Shown: positions 14,192 to 23,059 of the stretch, in pieces
How the letters are laid out: every line of letters starts with the position of its first letter
Position numbering within the stretch: position 1 is the first letter of the stretch
Translations under genes and position numbers: made by a program
Assembly: GCF_000380245.2 (NCBI RefSeq)
Contig: NZ_HG428747.1
Coordinates: 1-40,032, forward strand
Origin: Bacillus massiliigorillae
Lineage (GTDB): Bacteria; Bacillota; Bacilli; Bacillales; DSM-1321
Direction: 5' to 3'
DNA length: 40,032 nucleotides
The notes under the pieces: generated by a model
What the model was told of the DNA's origin: nothing
The model's input: only the letters and a program-made list of their open reading frames with translations
Database searches by the model: none

Positions 14192-15469
14192 ATGAAGATT
14201 AATTTTAAAAATCTAACGGTTCAAGTTATTTCTGGTATTATCTTAGGGATTATAGTAGGAGCCATCTTTCCTGAATTTGGAGCACAACTTAAAGTACTCG
14301 CAGATATCTTTATTAAGTTGATAAAAATGCTTATTGCTCCAATTATTTTCCTAACTGTCGTTATTGGGATTGGTAGCATGGGCAATCTTAAGAAAGTCGG
14401 GAAAATTGGTGGTAAAGCACTTATTTACTTTGAAATTGTTTCATCCATTGCTTTGGCAATTGGACTTATTGTCGTGAATCTCATTCAACCAGGTAAAGGG
14501 CTTAACACAGATGGCCTGAAAGCTGGAGATGTTTCACAATATACACAGCAAGCAGCTGAAAGCGAACATGGATTTGTTAACTTTATTATGGATATTATTC
14601 CTGAAAACGTAGTAGGTGCTCTAGCTAATGGTCAACTACTTCCAGTACTATTCTCTGCTGTACTGTTCGGTTTAGCAGCAGCGTCTATTGGTGAAAAAGC
14701 AAAGCCTGTCATTTCTTTCTTTGAAAATGTGGCAGAAATTTTCTTCAAAATCGTAAATATGGTTATGAAGATATCACCTCTTGCCGCATTTGGAGCAATG
14801 GCTTATACAATCGGTAACTTCGGTTTAAGTTCACTTACATCACTTGGTAAACTAATGGGTTCAGTTTATTTAACAATGTTCCTATTCGTTATTTTAGTTT
14901 TAGGCGGAATCGCAAAATTCTATGGCTTTAATATCTTTAAGTTTTTAGCATATATCAAAGAAGAGATTCTACTTGTTCTTGGTACATCTTCTTCAGAGTC
15001 TGCTTTACCAGGTATTATGAAGCGCTTAGAGAACTATGGTTGTTCTAAACAAGTGGTTGGTTTAGTTGTCCCTACAGGGTACTCCTTCAACCTAGATGGT
15101 ACATCCATCTATTTATCAATGGCAGCTATTTTCATAGCACAAGCGTACGGAGTGGATTTATCACTTGGACAAGAGTTACTATTACTCGGAATTCTCATGT
15201 TAACATCTAAAGGAGCCGCTGGTGTTACTGGATCTGGCTTTATCACACTAGCTGCTACACTTGCAGCATTCCCGATGATTCCAGTAGCAGGAATTGCCTT
15301 ATTACTAGGTGTCGATCGCTTCATGTCTGAAGCACGTGCGATTACAAACTTAATTGGAAATAGCGTAGCAACAGTTGTTATTTCTAAAATGGAAAATGAA
15401 TTCAATCCTCCATTAGAGTTAGCAAAAGATAAAAACAATAAGAATGACACCAATCACGAAGCAATATAA
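14192..15469 (+). CDS. dctP: C4-dicarboxylate:cation symporter (DctA family, DctP)
   Basis: Membrane transporter of 425 residues importing succinate, fumarate and malate with cations. It has the SLC1/DAACS fold, with HP1 serines (LGTSSSESALPG), the TM7 motif PTGYSFNLDGTS, HP2 (KGAAGVTGSGF) and the TM8 signature DRFMSEARAITNLIGNS. TM8 keeps the substrate-binding Arg, which confirms an acidic substrate and is the DctA pattern. AAGGGG lies 7 nt before the ATG at 14192; the in-frame TTG six codons upstream lacks a site. It is separated from dctB by a terminator, so it should have its own promoter, activated by DctR and repressed by CcpA through the cre site just upstream. Confidence 0.93.
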   Translation: MKINFKNLTVQVISGIILGIIVGAIFPEFGAQLKVLADIFIKLIKMLIAPIIFLTVVIGIGSMGNLKKVGKIGGKALIYFEIVSSIALAIGLIVVNLIQPGKGLNTDGLKAGDVSQYTQQAAESEHGFVNFIMDIIPENVVGALANGQLLPVLFSAVLFGLAAASIGEKAKPVISFFENVAEIFFKIVNMVMKISPLAAFGAMAYTIGNFGLSSLTSLGKLMGSVYLTMFLFVILVLGGIAKFYGFNIFKFLAYIKEEILLVLGTSSSESALPGIMKRLENYGCSKQVVGLVVPTGYSFNLDGTSIYLSMAAIFIAQAYGVDLSLGQELLLLGILMLTSKGAAGVTGSGFITLAATLAAFPMIPVAGIALLLGVDRFMSEARAITNLIGNSVATVVISKMENEFNPPLELAKDKNNKNDTNHEAI

Positions 15470-15482
15470 AGATTTACTTTTT

Positions 15483-15521
15483 AAAAAACCATGGCTTGTT
15501 CAACCAAGCCATGGTTTTTTG
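15483..15521. terminator. bidirectional Rho-independent terminator between dctP and the zinc-ribbon gene
   Basis: AAAAAACCATGGCTTG pairs with CAAGCCATGGTTTTTT around TTCAAC. A-rich and T-rich flanks allow function on both strands of these convergent genes. Confidence 0.9.
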
Positions 15522-15528
15522 TTATTAC

Positions 15529-17373
15529 TTAAAATTGCGCTACTTTACTATTCGTTTCAGCAGTTGGAATGCCAGCCCCTTCAGGGATTAATCCAAACTT
15601 TTGACCAATCTTAAGTAGGTTAGCAGTCATCTCTTCTGTTATCTTTGCAATATCATTTTCAGATATTCCGACAAGATTAATAGCTTCCTTCTCATTTATT
15701 TTTGGCATATCAATCTTATCTTTTAAAACTGTTTCTGTATCTACGTCAGCTTTAAAAGTAATCGTTTCAGTACCTTCTCCTCCGGTAACTTCTATAGCAA
15801 ATTTCTGCTTAGAATACTCTTCTTTAAGATTAATATCATTGTTTTGCTTTACTTTTCCTTTCAAAACGAAAGCATCATTTGATTGACTACCCTCATTTAC
15901 AACAAACTCAATTACTCTATCAATATCTTGTTTACTAGCCTTCTTACCATTAAACGTACTCTTCATGGAAATGTCTAGCCCTTGTTCTGGTTCACCGCTA
16001 GATGCGATTGAAAAATGAACTTTCATATCTTCATTTCGTTTGTCACCAGTTGTTGCAATATCATTGTTATATTGAACTACTAGTTTATCAGCATTAGTTT
16101 TACCAGATGTTATTTCCATTTTAATTTCCTTGAATTGTTTGTTATCTCCATAAGGCACATCTTTACCATTCACTACTAAATTCACTTTTTCAGTACCATC
16201 ATCAATTGTCATTTTCATTTTACGATCAACGATTTGTTCATTTTTATCTAGTAAAAGTGTAGATGTAAAGCCAGCTGGATACTTAACATCCTTCATCGAT
16301 TCCTTCATATCTTTTAATGACTGTACTAACTCTTCCTTCAGTTGCTTTGCGTCTGGCAATGCAACACTTGGATCAACTGAGGCCATTCCTGCTTTAGACA
16401 TTTTCTCCATGCGAGTAACTAACATATTATGAAGCTCTGTATCTTTGATTAAATAATCCATAAAATTATTTATCAGCTTTTCCGTTTCACTAGATGAAAG
16501 TTTAAGCGTTACTTCCTTCAATGTTAGCTTTTCACCCTTCTGTTCATAATCGACTGATTTTTGTACAGAGAAGTTTTTCTCATCCAATTGCTCTGTAATA
16601 AACGTTGCGTAATGTTCTTGAATATACTTCTTTTCCTTTTCCGTAAACTGATAATCTTTCATATCAAATTGATAATCTGAGAAATCTAGTTTTTCTGGAC
16701 CGACATAATTCGGATCAATTGTACGCATGAGACTTCCATATTCATCTAGATTAAAATAGAAAGCTTTTTCATATAATGCAGGTATTTTTATTCCAATACG
16801 TTCTTTCGTTTGAAAAACCTCTGCATCAATTGCTTTCTTCTTATCTATATTTACCGCTATATTTGAGTAGTTTTGCTGCTTAATAGGATCTTGCTCTGCT
16901 TTAAAAGAGATTGAAGCTTTATTTAAAAATTCCTTGAACATCGTAAAATCAGGATCATTGTTCAGGGATGGGCTATCTATTCCACCTGTAAATTCCACTT
17001 TAGAGCTAGATGGTTTCTCTAACATTTTTTCTTGAAATGCAAGAGCGTCACCATATTGGTCATCAAAATCTGCTTTCATTTGCTGTAAATTATTGTATTC
17101 TGCTAATAAATATAATTCTTTTGGCGTTTTTTGTAAAAGCATTGCCGCTGTTACAGAAACAGCAGCTAAAAGTACAAAAATAGTTGTAAGAATCAATGTC
17201 TTTCTACCAAATGTTTTCTTAGCTACAGGAGGTACAGTTGTTCCAGCTAATTGTGCTGTGGCTGATGTTTCTTGCATTGTTTGTTTCGCTACATGCTCCG
17301 CAGAAAAACCGCAAGCTTCACAACTATGATCTCCTTCACTTATTTGTTTCCCACATGATTGACAATACTTCAC
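15529..17373 (-). CDS. zinc-ribbon, single-pass membrane protein with large extracellular domain
   Basis: I do not recognise a specific function. The 614-residue product starts with a zinc ribbon, CxxC-x9-CxxC (MKYCQSCGK...CEACGF, residues 4-21), then a low-complexity linker (25-50), one TM helix (about 56-80, LILTTIFVLLAAVSVTAAML) and ~530 residues predicted outside, rich in Lys, Glu, Asp and Thr and probably largely beta with some helix. TcaA and YvbJ of Gram-positive bacteria share this plan of cytoplasmic ribbon, TM and long exterior. The start is a GTG at 17373 with GAAGGG 6 nt upstream. It has its own promoter region and a terminator shared with dctP. A lone gene, probably of cell-envelope role by architecture only. 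Confidence 0.8.
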   Translation of the reverse strand: MKYCQSCGKQISEGDHSCEACGFSAEHVAKQTMQETSATAQLAGTTVPPVAKKTFGRKTLILTTIFVLLAAVSVTAAMLLQKTPKELYLLAEYNNLQQMKADFDDQYGDALAFQEKMLEKPSSSKVEFTGGIDSPSLNNDPDFTMFKEFLNKASISFKAEQDPIKQQNYSNIAVNIDKKKAIDAEVFQTKERIGIKIPALYEKAFYFNLDEYGSLMRTIDPNYVGPEKLDFSDYQFDMKDYQFTEKEKKYIQEHYATFITEQLDEKNFSVQKSVDYEQKGEKLTLKEVTLKLSSSETEKLINNFMDYLIKDTELHNMLVTRMEKMSKAGMASVDPSVALPDAKQLKEELVQSLKDMKESMKDVKYPAGFTSTLLLDKNEQIVDRKMKMTIDDGTEKVNLVVNGKDVPYGDNKQFKEIKMEITSGKTNADKLVVQYNNDIATTGDKRNEDMKVHFSIASSGEPEQGLDISMKSTFNGKKASKQDIDRVIEFVVNEGSQSNDAFVLKGKVKQNNDINLKEEYSKQKFAIEVTGGEGTETITFKADVDTETVLKDKIDMPKINEKEAINLVGISENDIAKITEEMTANLLKIGQKFGLIPEGAGIPTAETNSKVAQF

Positions 17374-17514
17374 TCGGTTCCCTTCTTCCTTAAAAAATTA
17401 ATAAATGAATCAAATTATGCCTAACATTTCTTACTTTATCATTTTCCATGGGTATTTTTAACAATTCGACAAAAATCACAACTTAATTCCTATACTTATT
17501 TTTAACAAAAGCAT

Positions 17515-17565
17515 AAAAGGGCTGCCTAAAAAGTAATCATCAGTTACTTTTTGGACAGCCCTTTT
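17515..17565 (-). terminator. Rho-independent terminator of the SDR gene at 17.6 kb
   Basis: AAAAGGGCTG pairs with CAGCCCTTTT, with an inner AAAAAGTAA pairing TTACTTTTT. It lies just past the stop codon on the minus strand and is the same structural type as the one at 7282-7337. Confidence 0.85.
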
Positions 17566-17581
17566 CTCTTCTACAATTCCA

Positions 17582-18676
17582 TCATCGGATTTGCACTTGA
17601 TAATTCGGATTATTTTCATTCAGTTTATAATATTGAACCATAGCCGGTACTCCGGCTTTAAAATCAGGGCAAGCAATATTCGCCTTCATTAAATCCTCTT
17701 TCGCTTGGCGGCAATCGAAATTTCCCTTCCATGTAAAATAATCTATTGTTTCTTGCTCCGTGTGAAGAAATTTCCGTATCGGTGCTAATGCTAAAAATGC
17801 TTTACACCAAGATATTGGAATAATCCCCTTTGGTCTTACATGATACATTTCTTGTACTAACATTTCATATATTTCTGTTGCACTATATGGATTAGGGTCT
17901 GTTAAATGATACGTTTTTCCCGCTCCTTGCTCATAAAGTGCTAGAAATGAAACAGCTTCAATAATGAAATCGACTGGCACAAGATTAATTTTTGACGTTG
18001 ATTTCCCGATGTATGGTTTAATCGGAAGAAATCCTATCGCACGTAAAGTATTAAGGATAAAATATGGTCCATCAAACTTAACAGTTTCACCTGTTACAGA
18101 ATGACCTTTCACGATTCCAGGGCGAATGATGGTCGTTGGCACTTGCGGCTTTAAAGCTTCTACTAATACTTCTGCCTCATACTTTGTTTCTTCGTAATAA
18201 TTTTTAAAGGATGGCGGCTTTATCAATTCTGTTTCTAAAAGGGCACCTTCTCTTGTCCCTGCTACATAAGCCGTACTGAAATATATATATCTTTGTATAT
18301 TTGGTAGTGTTAATATCCAATTATTAACATTTTTCGTTCCAGTGACGTTTACCGTATAAGCAATATCTTTCGGAACCGCTAGGTCATAGATAGCTGCTAA
18401 ATGGAACACATGTGTTATTTGTTCATGATTGACTGTTTGTGTTAAATCTAGATTCATTTTTGTAATATCCCCAACAACAACTTGTAAAGTACCTGAATCT
18501 AGTTTGAGCTCTTGCTCTAATCGCTGTGCCTCTTGCTTCGCTTTATCTTCAAGTGCGGGCAAAACAAGTAAAAATGCTTTTTCGAACAACTCATCTTTAT
18601 GAATCAGCCCTTTAATAAGCCTAGTTGCTAGAAAACCCGGAAATCCAGTGAAAAAATAAACGTGATTGACATTCAT
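17582..18676 (-). CDS. SDR-type NAD(P)-dependent reductase, thioester-reductase/fatty acyl-CoA reductase-like
   Basis: An extended short-chain dehydrogenase of 364 residues. The N-terminal Rossmann motif TGFPGFLATRLI (residues 9-20), HLAAIYDL, the ISO-conserved STAYVAGT segment and the catalytic YxxxK (YYEETKYEAEV) place it near the NAD_binding_4 (male-sterility) group, whose members reduce acyl thioesters to aldehydes or alcohols. No acyl carrier or adenylation domain is attached and no lipid gene adjoins it, so the substrate is unknown. I chose ATG 18676 (MNVNHVYFFTG) because AAGGGGGA lies 5 nt upstream; the frame's 24 extra upstream codons have no such site. Monocistronic, divergent from the DedA gene. 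Confidence 0.82.
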   Translation of the reverse strand: MNVNHVYFFTGFPGFLATRLIKGLIHKDELFEKAFLLVLPALEDKAKQEAQRLEQELKLDSGTLQVVVGDITKMNLDLTQTVNHEQITHVFHLAAIYDLAVPKDIAYTVNVTGTKNVNNWILTLPNIQRYIYFSTAYVAGTREGALLETELIKPPSFKNYYEETKYEAEVLVEALKPQVPTTIIRPGIVKGHSVTGETVKFDGPYFILNTLRAIGFLPIKPYIGKSTSKINLVPVDFIIEAVSFLALYEQGAGKTYHLTDPNPYSATEIYEMLVQEMYHVRPKGIIPISWCKAFLALAPIRKFLHTEQETIDYFTWKGNFDCRQAKEDLMKANIACPDFKAGVPAMVQYYKLNENNPNYQVQIR

Positions 18677-18953
18677 ACGTATCCCCCTTGAAGAAATAAG
18701 TTTCTTTATTACATAATTCGAGCTATAAAGAAAAAAATCCTCTGTCACATGAAGGATTTACCTTCTATATTAACTAGACAAAAATCCAAACAACCGATAA
18801 TGTCAAAAGTATAAAAAGGAGTTATACTTACTCGTTTACTTTAATAAGGTTAAATAGAGGTAGTATTTGGACAAACTGTACTCATTCACTCTCGTAAAAT
18901 GAAGCTATTTATTTCTCTTCTGGGGTTTAACGAAGAATCAAAGGAGCACGAAT

Positions 18954-19571
18954 ATGGAAGCTTGGATTATGGATTTAATAGACCAATATGGATATTGGGG
19001 CGTCTTTCTCCTAATTGCTCTAGAGAATATTTTCCCGCCCATTCCATCTGAAGTGATTCTTACCTTCAGTGGATTTATGACCGAAACAACCAACCTTACA
19101 ATAACAGGAGTCATCATCATTTCAACTGCCGGTTCCGTTGTTGGAGCCATCCTTCTTTATGGTATCGGTCTACTATTAGATGTAGAACGTTTGGAGAAAA
19201 TCATCAATCGGTACGGACGTATTTTACGTTTAACTAAAGATGATATATATCGAGCTGATTCGTGGTTTGATAAGTATGGAATATGGACAGTCTTATTTTG
19301 TCGATTAATTCCCTTAATACGGAGCTTAATCTCAATCCCAGCTGGAATGTCCAATATGAATTTTGGCTTATTCCTCCTATTCACAACAATTGGAACGCTC
19401 GTGTGGAATACAATATTAGTGAATGTTGGAGCTGCAGTAGGCTCGAACTGGCATGATATTGTCGGCTACATGGACATCTTCTCAAACATTATCTACACTA
19501 TTCTCATTATCCTAGCTATTTTAGTGCTTATTTGGTATATAAAAAAGCGCAAGGAGCGTAAGAATAAGTGA
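18954..19571 (+). CDS. DedA family membrane protein
   Basis: DedA/VTT-fold membrane proteins of this kind act in lipid flipping, including undecaprenyl-phosphate or phosphatidylethanolamine recycling, and in membrane-potential homeostasis. The 205-residue product has the motif ENIFPPIPSEVIL (residues 24-36), the G-x3-G stretch GSVVGAILLYGIG, and the re-entrant segment FCRLIPLIRSLISIPAG (about 117-133) with the two conserved Arg residues. A C-terminal TM is followed by a basic tail (KKRKERKNK). AAAGGAGC lies 8 nt before the ATG. It resembles B. subtilis YngC-type proteins. It stands alone, divergent from the SDR gene, with a weak terminator-like TAAGTCA/TGGCTTA pair after it. Confidence 0.92.
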   Translation: MEAWIMDLIDQYGYWGVFLLIALENIFPPIPSEVILTFSGFMTETTNLTITGVIIISTAGSVVGAILLYGIGLLLDVERLEKIINRYGRILRLTKDDIYRADSWFDKYGIWTVLFCRLIPLIRSLISIPAGMSNMNFGLFLLFTTIGTLVWNTILVNVGAAVGSNWHDIVGYMDIFSNIIYTILIILAILVLIWYIKKRKERKNK

Positions 19572-19644
19572 TTATAACTAGCTAAGTCATTTTAAAAGTG
19601 GCTTGGCTTATTTTATATGCCTATATATCAATTCCACTAAACAC

Positions 19645-19691
19645 GCAAAAAACAAAAAACGACACTTATTCCCCAACTGAATAAGTGTCGT
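19645..19691 (-). terminator. Rho-independent terminator of the large kinase operon
   Basis: ACGACACTTATTC pairs perfectly with GAATAAGTGTCGT around CCCCAACT. On the minus strand it is followed by TTTTTTGTTTTTTG. Confidence 0.9.
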
Positions 19692-19710
19692 CCTTTGTTA
19701 TTTCACTATT

Positions 19711-22008
19711 TTATACTCTTTTCTTCAACGTAATCGTGACTTTAAATAAATCACCATCAACATCAATATCCATTTCACCTTCATGTAAATCTACAATCGA
19801 TTTAGCAATGGCTAATCCTAGACCTGAGCCTTCTGTATGACGTGATTGATCGCCACGCTTAAAACGCTCAAATAATTCGTCTACATTTCCACCAAGCTCG
19901 AACTGTGAAACATTCTTAAATGAAATTTCCACATCATCGATTGTATTTTTAACCGCTATATAAACTCTTGTATGCGGCAAAGAATATTTCAATATATTTA
20001 AGATTAAGTTATCAAATACTCGATATAATTTCTGCCCATCTACAATTGCTTCAATCGGCTGTTGGTCATGTGATACTCTAAACTGTAGCTGAGAAGAAGC
20101 TATTTCTTCATCATGTTCTGCTAGCGTTTGTTGTAGCAATTGAACAATTTCAACTTTACTTTTTACTAATTCGATATTTCCTGTTGCCATCTTAGATGCT
20201 TCAAATAAATCATCAATCAATACTTTCAAACGCTTCGATTTGCGGTCGATGATTTCAATATAACTTTGACGCTCATCTTCTGTTACATCTGTTGATTTCA
20301 ATAAATCTGTATACGTAATAATAGATGTCAAAGGTGTGCGTAAATCGTGACTTACATTCGTAATAAGCTCTGTTTTCAAACGTTCACTCTTTACTTGTTC
20401 TTTTTGTGATGTTTTTACTCCATGTTTCAATAGATTGACATCTCTTGCTAGGTCAGCGAGCGCCGATTTTCCTTTAATTTCAAGGTCTGGTTCATTTTTA
20501 CCATAAACGATTCCATTAACTGCCTGTATAATTCGACTTAAATAGCCTGCGTGTTTAAATAGAATATATAGAATTGGCATACCAACTACTAATACAATTA
20601 CTCCAAATAAAGCAACAACAATTAACGAATCTCCAGTAGCACCCATTCCCATAGCAAAGAATAATCCAATGAATAATCCAAGAAAAGGAACAATCACTAA
20701 TAACATAAGCATTTGCATACCAATACTGCGATTTAAAAAGGCATCTCTTATAGAATGTATAATTCTTAAAACAAGTGCACTTTGAATTTCTTGTTCATAA
20801 CCTTTTTCAATTGTGTTATTGATACATGTAGCTACTTGATAGACGCCTAGCACTAACATCCACGTACTAATAAAGATATACGGCAGGACATTTCTAATAA
20901 CATTTTCAAAATCGTAAACATGAGACCAAGTGAACAACATTGCTATATATACAAATGTACAAACAACTAGAATTAAGCGTAAATCTACTGGTATTCGACT
21001 ATACCATTGCCAATTCGATAGCTGAATGGTAGACACAACTCCTCTTCTTTTGATTGTATATAAAGCGATCCCCATTACAATTAGCCCGGTTAATAAACAA
21101 CTAAAAATACTTATTTGAGCATTTCTATATTTATTTGCATTTACAATAATTCGGTCAGATGCTGACACATCTTTTGGAATTCCTATAAATCCTTTGAACG
21201 TTTTAATGCCCTTATTCTGTTCATTCACTATTTCGTGACCTAAACCTGTTTCTGTTACAAAGGACTCCTCACCATAATAACCAATATAGTCATTCCATCG
21301 ATTCGCAGTGATTGGCAACTGCGTAACAACTCGACCATCTTCTACCTTTAGAGCATTGTTTTTCGTGTCATATGCTTTCACGTAACGCATATTATCTTTA
21401 TCAAAGAATGAGCGATATGCCTTTGCTTCTTCAGCTGGCAGAGATGTATATACTTGACCAGTCTTTTCATCTTCTAAGTAATATTCAAACAGGTTATATG
21501 GATTATTACTTGCTTTATTAGCCAAGAAAGTTTGATAACTTTCATCAATTTGTTTTTCTTTTTGAGCAATTATTTTTTTACGCACATGTTCATCACTCGT
21601 AAAGTTCAACGTAATGTCCTTAATTTTTGCATCAAGTTCTTTTTGAAGAATTTCGGATACTTCTAGATTCCCCATTCGTTTTGCTTCGCTAATACGGGAC
21701 TCATATTGTTCTTTAAGATTCGTTACTTGCTCAGATAAATCACCATATTCATATCGGTGGTTATCTATTTCCTCAGCAGAAACGGTAATATGTTTCTTTA
21801 GTGCTACAGGATCAAATTCTGATAGTTGATACGTTCCTAAAAAATTAAGAAATGTATTATATTCACTATGAAAGCGATTCGTTTCAAAATAATTTTTCTT
21901 CAAAAATTCTGGGCTATTAAAGATATTGGTGAAAAATACACTACATCCGAAACTAAATAGCAGAAGAATTAAGAAGACTTCTTTTTTACTTTTCCATTTT
22001 GTACCCAA
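19711..22008 (-). CDS. large multi-TM sensor histidine kinase
   Basis: A membrane kinase of 765 residues, partner of the regulator just upstream. TM1 (about 12-28) is followed by a long exterior region (30-290) rich in charged helices, probably coiled coil at about 85-160. A cluster of about five more TM helices follows (about 297-500). HisKA is at about 540 (NVSHDLRTPLTSIITYTDLL), and the ATPase domain has N box LILNILKYS and G box GSGLGLAIAKSIVD. The combination of a large sensor and several TMs is unusual for the PhoR-like class and suggests two sensing modules. The gene starts inside the regulator's last codons (23-bp overlap) with no separate ribosome binding site needed, so coupling is strong. 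The signal is unknown. Confidence 0.9.
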   Translation of the reverse strand: MGTKWKSKKEVFLILLLFSFGCSVFFTNIFNSPEFLKKNYFETNRFHSEYNTFLNFLGTYQLSEFDPVALKKHITVSAEEIDNHRYEYGDLSEQVTNLKEQYESRISEAKRMGNLEVSEILQKELDAKIKDITLNFTSDEHVRKKIIAQKEKQIDESYQTFLANKASNNPYNLFEYYLEDEKTGQVYTSLPAEEAKAYRSFFDKDNMRYVKAYDTKNNALKVEDGRVVTQLPITANRWNDYIGYYGEESFVTETGLGHEIVNEQNKGIKTFKGFIGIPKDVSASDRIIVNANKYRNAQISIFSCLLTGLIVMGIALYTIKRRGVVSTIQLSNWQWYSRIPVDLRLILVVCTFVYIAMLFTWSHVYDFENVIRNVLPYIFISTWMLVLGVYQVATCINNTIEKGYEQEIQSALVLRIIHSIRDAFLNRSIGMQMLMLLVIVPFLGLFIGLFFAMGMGATGDSLIVVALFGVIVLVVGMPILYILFKHAGYLSRIIQAVNGIVYGKNEPDLEIKGKSALADLARDVNLLKHGVKTSQKEQVKSERLKTELITNVSHDLRTPLTSIITYTDLLKSTDVTEDERQSYIEIIDRKSKRLKVLIDDLFEASKMATGNIELVKSKVEIVQLLQQTLAEHDEEIASSQLQFRVSHDQQPIEAIVDGQKLYRVFDNLILNILKYSLPHTRVYIAVKNTIDDVEISFKNVSQFELGGNVDELFERFKRGDQSRHTEGSGLGLAIAKSIVDLHEGEMDIDVDGDLFKVTITLKKRV

Positions 22009-22678
22009 TTCCCCAAACCACCTTTAAAAATCTCGGATTTTTTGGATCGATTTCAATTTTTTCACGGATTTTTCGGATATGTACGGCGACCGTATTTTCC
22101 GCATTAAACCCTGGCTCGTTCCAAACGATTTCATATATTTCATTGATTGAAAAAACACGACCTGCATTTTTCATCAATAGCTCAACTATTTTATACTCAA
22201 TAGGAGTTAGTTTTACCGGCTCTCCATTAACGGCGACTTGTTTCGCATCTTCATCAAGTGTTAAACCATGCAAATCAATTTGTTTCTTTACACCTTCGTA
22301 TGTTCCAAGCGTCACATATCTACGCAGTTGCGACTTCACTCGCGCAATTAACTCTAAAGGATTGAAAGGCTTCGTTACATAATCATCCGCGCCAATTTGT
22401 AGCCCTAATACCTTGTCCGTATCTTCACTCTTAGCACTCAATATAATAATCGGTATATTCTTCTTCTCACGGATTTTAAATGTGGTTGAAATACCATCCA
22501 TTCGGGGCATCATCACATCCAAGATAATTAAATGAATCGTATGTTCATGCAGTTTCTCTAAAGCCTCAATACCATCAGCTGCTTTAATAACAGAAATACC
22601 TTCATTCTTCAAATATATCTCAATTCCATCACGGATTTCTTGCTCATCATCTACTACTAATACGTTGAACGTTGTCAT
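21986..22678 (-). CDS. OmpR/PhoB-family response regulator
   Basis: DNA-binding regulator of 230 residues. The receiver has D10-D11, the phospho-acceptor D54 (LIILDVMMPRMDG), LSAKS and TKPFNP. The winged helix (about 130-228) ends LKVVWGIGYKMEK. GGGAGGTTG lies just before the ATG at 22678; the 13 codons of open frame before it are non-conserved. The gene overlaps the large kinase gene. Similarity to the regulator at 8432-9115 is strong throughout, including the DNA-recognition region, and both operons carry the same TTTAAG-N5-CTTAAG repeat upstream. Autoregulation through the repeat at 22768-22784 is likely. Confidence 0.92.
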   Translation of the reverse strand: MTTFNVLVVDDEQEIRDGIEIYLKNEGISVIKAADGIEALEKLHEHTIHLIILDVMMPRMDGISTTFKIREKKNIPIIILSAKSEDTDKVLGLQIGADDYVTKPFNPLELIARVKSQLRRYVTLGTYEGVKKQIDLHGLTLDEDAKQVAVNGEPVKLTPIEYKIVELLMKNAGRVFSINEIYEIVWNEPGFNAENTVAVHIRKIREKIEIDPKNPRFLKVVWGIGYKMEK

Positions 22679-22728
22679 CGTTTCAACCTCCCTCCTATCA
22701 AAGTATACCATCTTCATTTCTTACTTAT

Positions 22729-22734
22729 AATGTA
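22729..22734 (-). promoter_or_regulatory. candidate -10 box of the large kinase operon
   Basis: TACATT on the minus strand lies 50 nt before the start codon, with no good -35 (CATCTA) 17 nt upstream. Its spacing to the operator (33 nt) is within one base of that at the carboxypeptidase operon. Confidence 0.4.
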
Positions 22735-22767
22735 GCCTGAAAATCTTAAAATAGATGAGGGATAAAT

Positions 22768-22784
22768 CTTAAGAATTTCTTAAA
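22768..22784 (-). promoter_or_regulatory. direct-repeat operator TTTAAG-N5-CTTAAG upstream of the large kinase operon
   Basis: Half-sites TTTAAG and CTTAAG are 11 bp apart in direct orientation. A third half-site, TTTAAG, lies at 22745-22750, about two helical turns closer to the gene. This is the same motif as at 10187-10203, with a different 5-nt spacer, so the half-sites rather than the spacer are conserved. Confidence 0.55.
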
Positions 22785-22805
22785 TGTTACACTCATACCC
22801 CGAAA

Positions 22806-22819
22806 TGAATACGCTTACA
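22806..22819 (+). promoter_or_regulatory. CcpA binding site (cre) upstream of the formate/nitrite transporter
   Basis: TGAATACGCTTACA matches TGWAANCGNTNWCA at 13 of 14 positions, with T for A at position 5. It lies about 240 nt before the transporter start and only ~20 nt from the operator of the divergent kinase operon. Depending on its place relative to the promoter, CcpA could activate or repress. No other clear site was seen in 22820-23050. Confidence 0.5.
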
Positions 22820-23059
22820 TAACTAAAGGGTTTTTGTCAAGAATTATACGTTGGTAAATAATTCTTACACCTATTTACGGCTAGGGAAAAATGGTACTAT
22901 TAATGGTGGTTTAGATTTAGAACTTATCCTTATTGCCTATCTTTTTCTATGTTTTCCAATCATATTTATAAATGCTCAACATTTCACATCTGATGGATTA
23001 CATACTAGGAAATGTGCTTGGTAACAATAACAATATTATTAGAAGTAGTAGGAGGTAAC

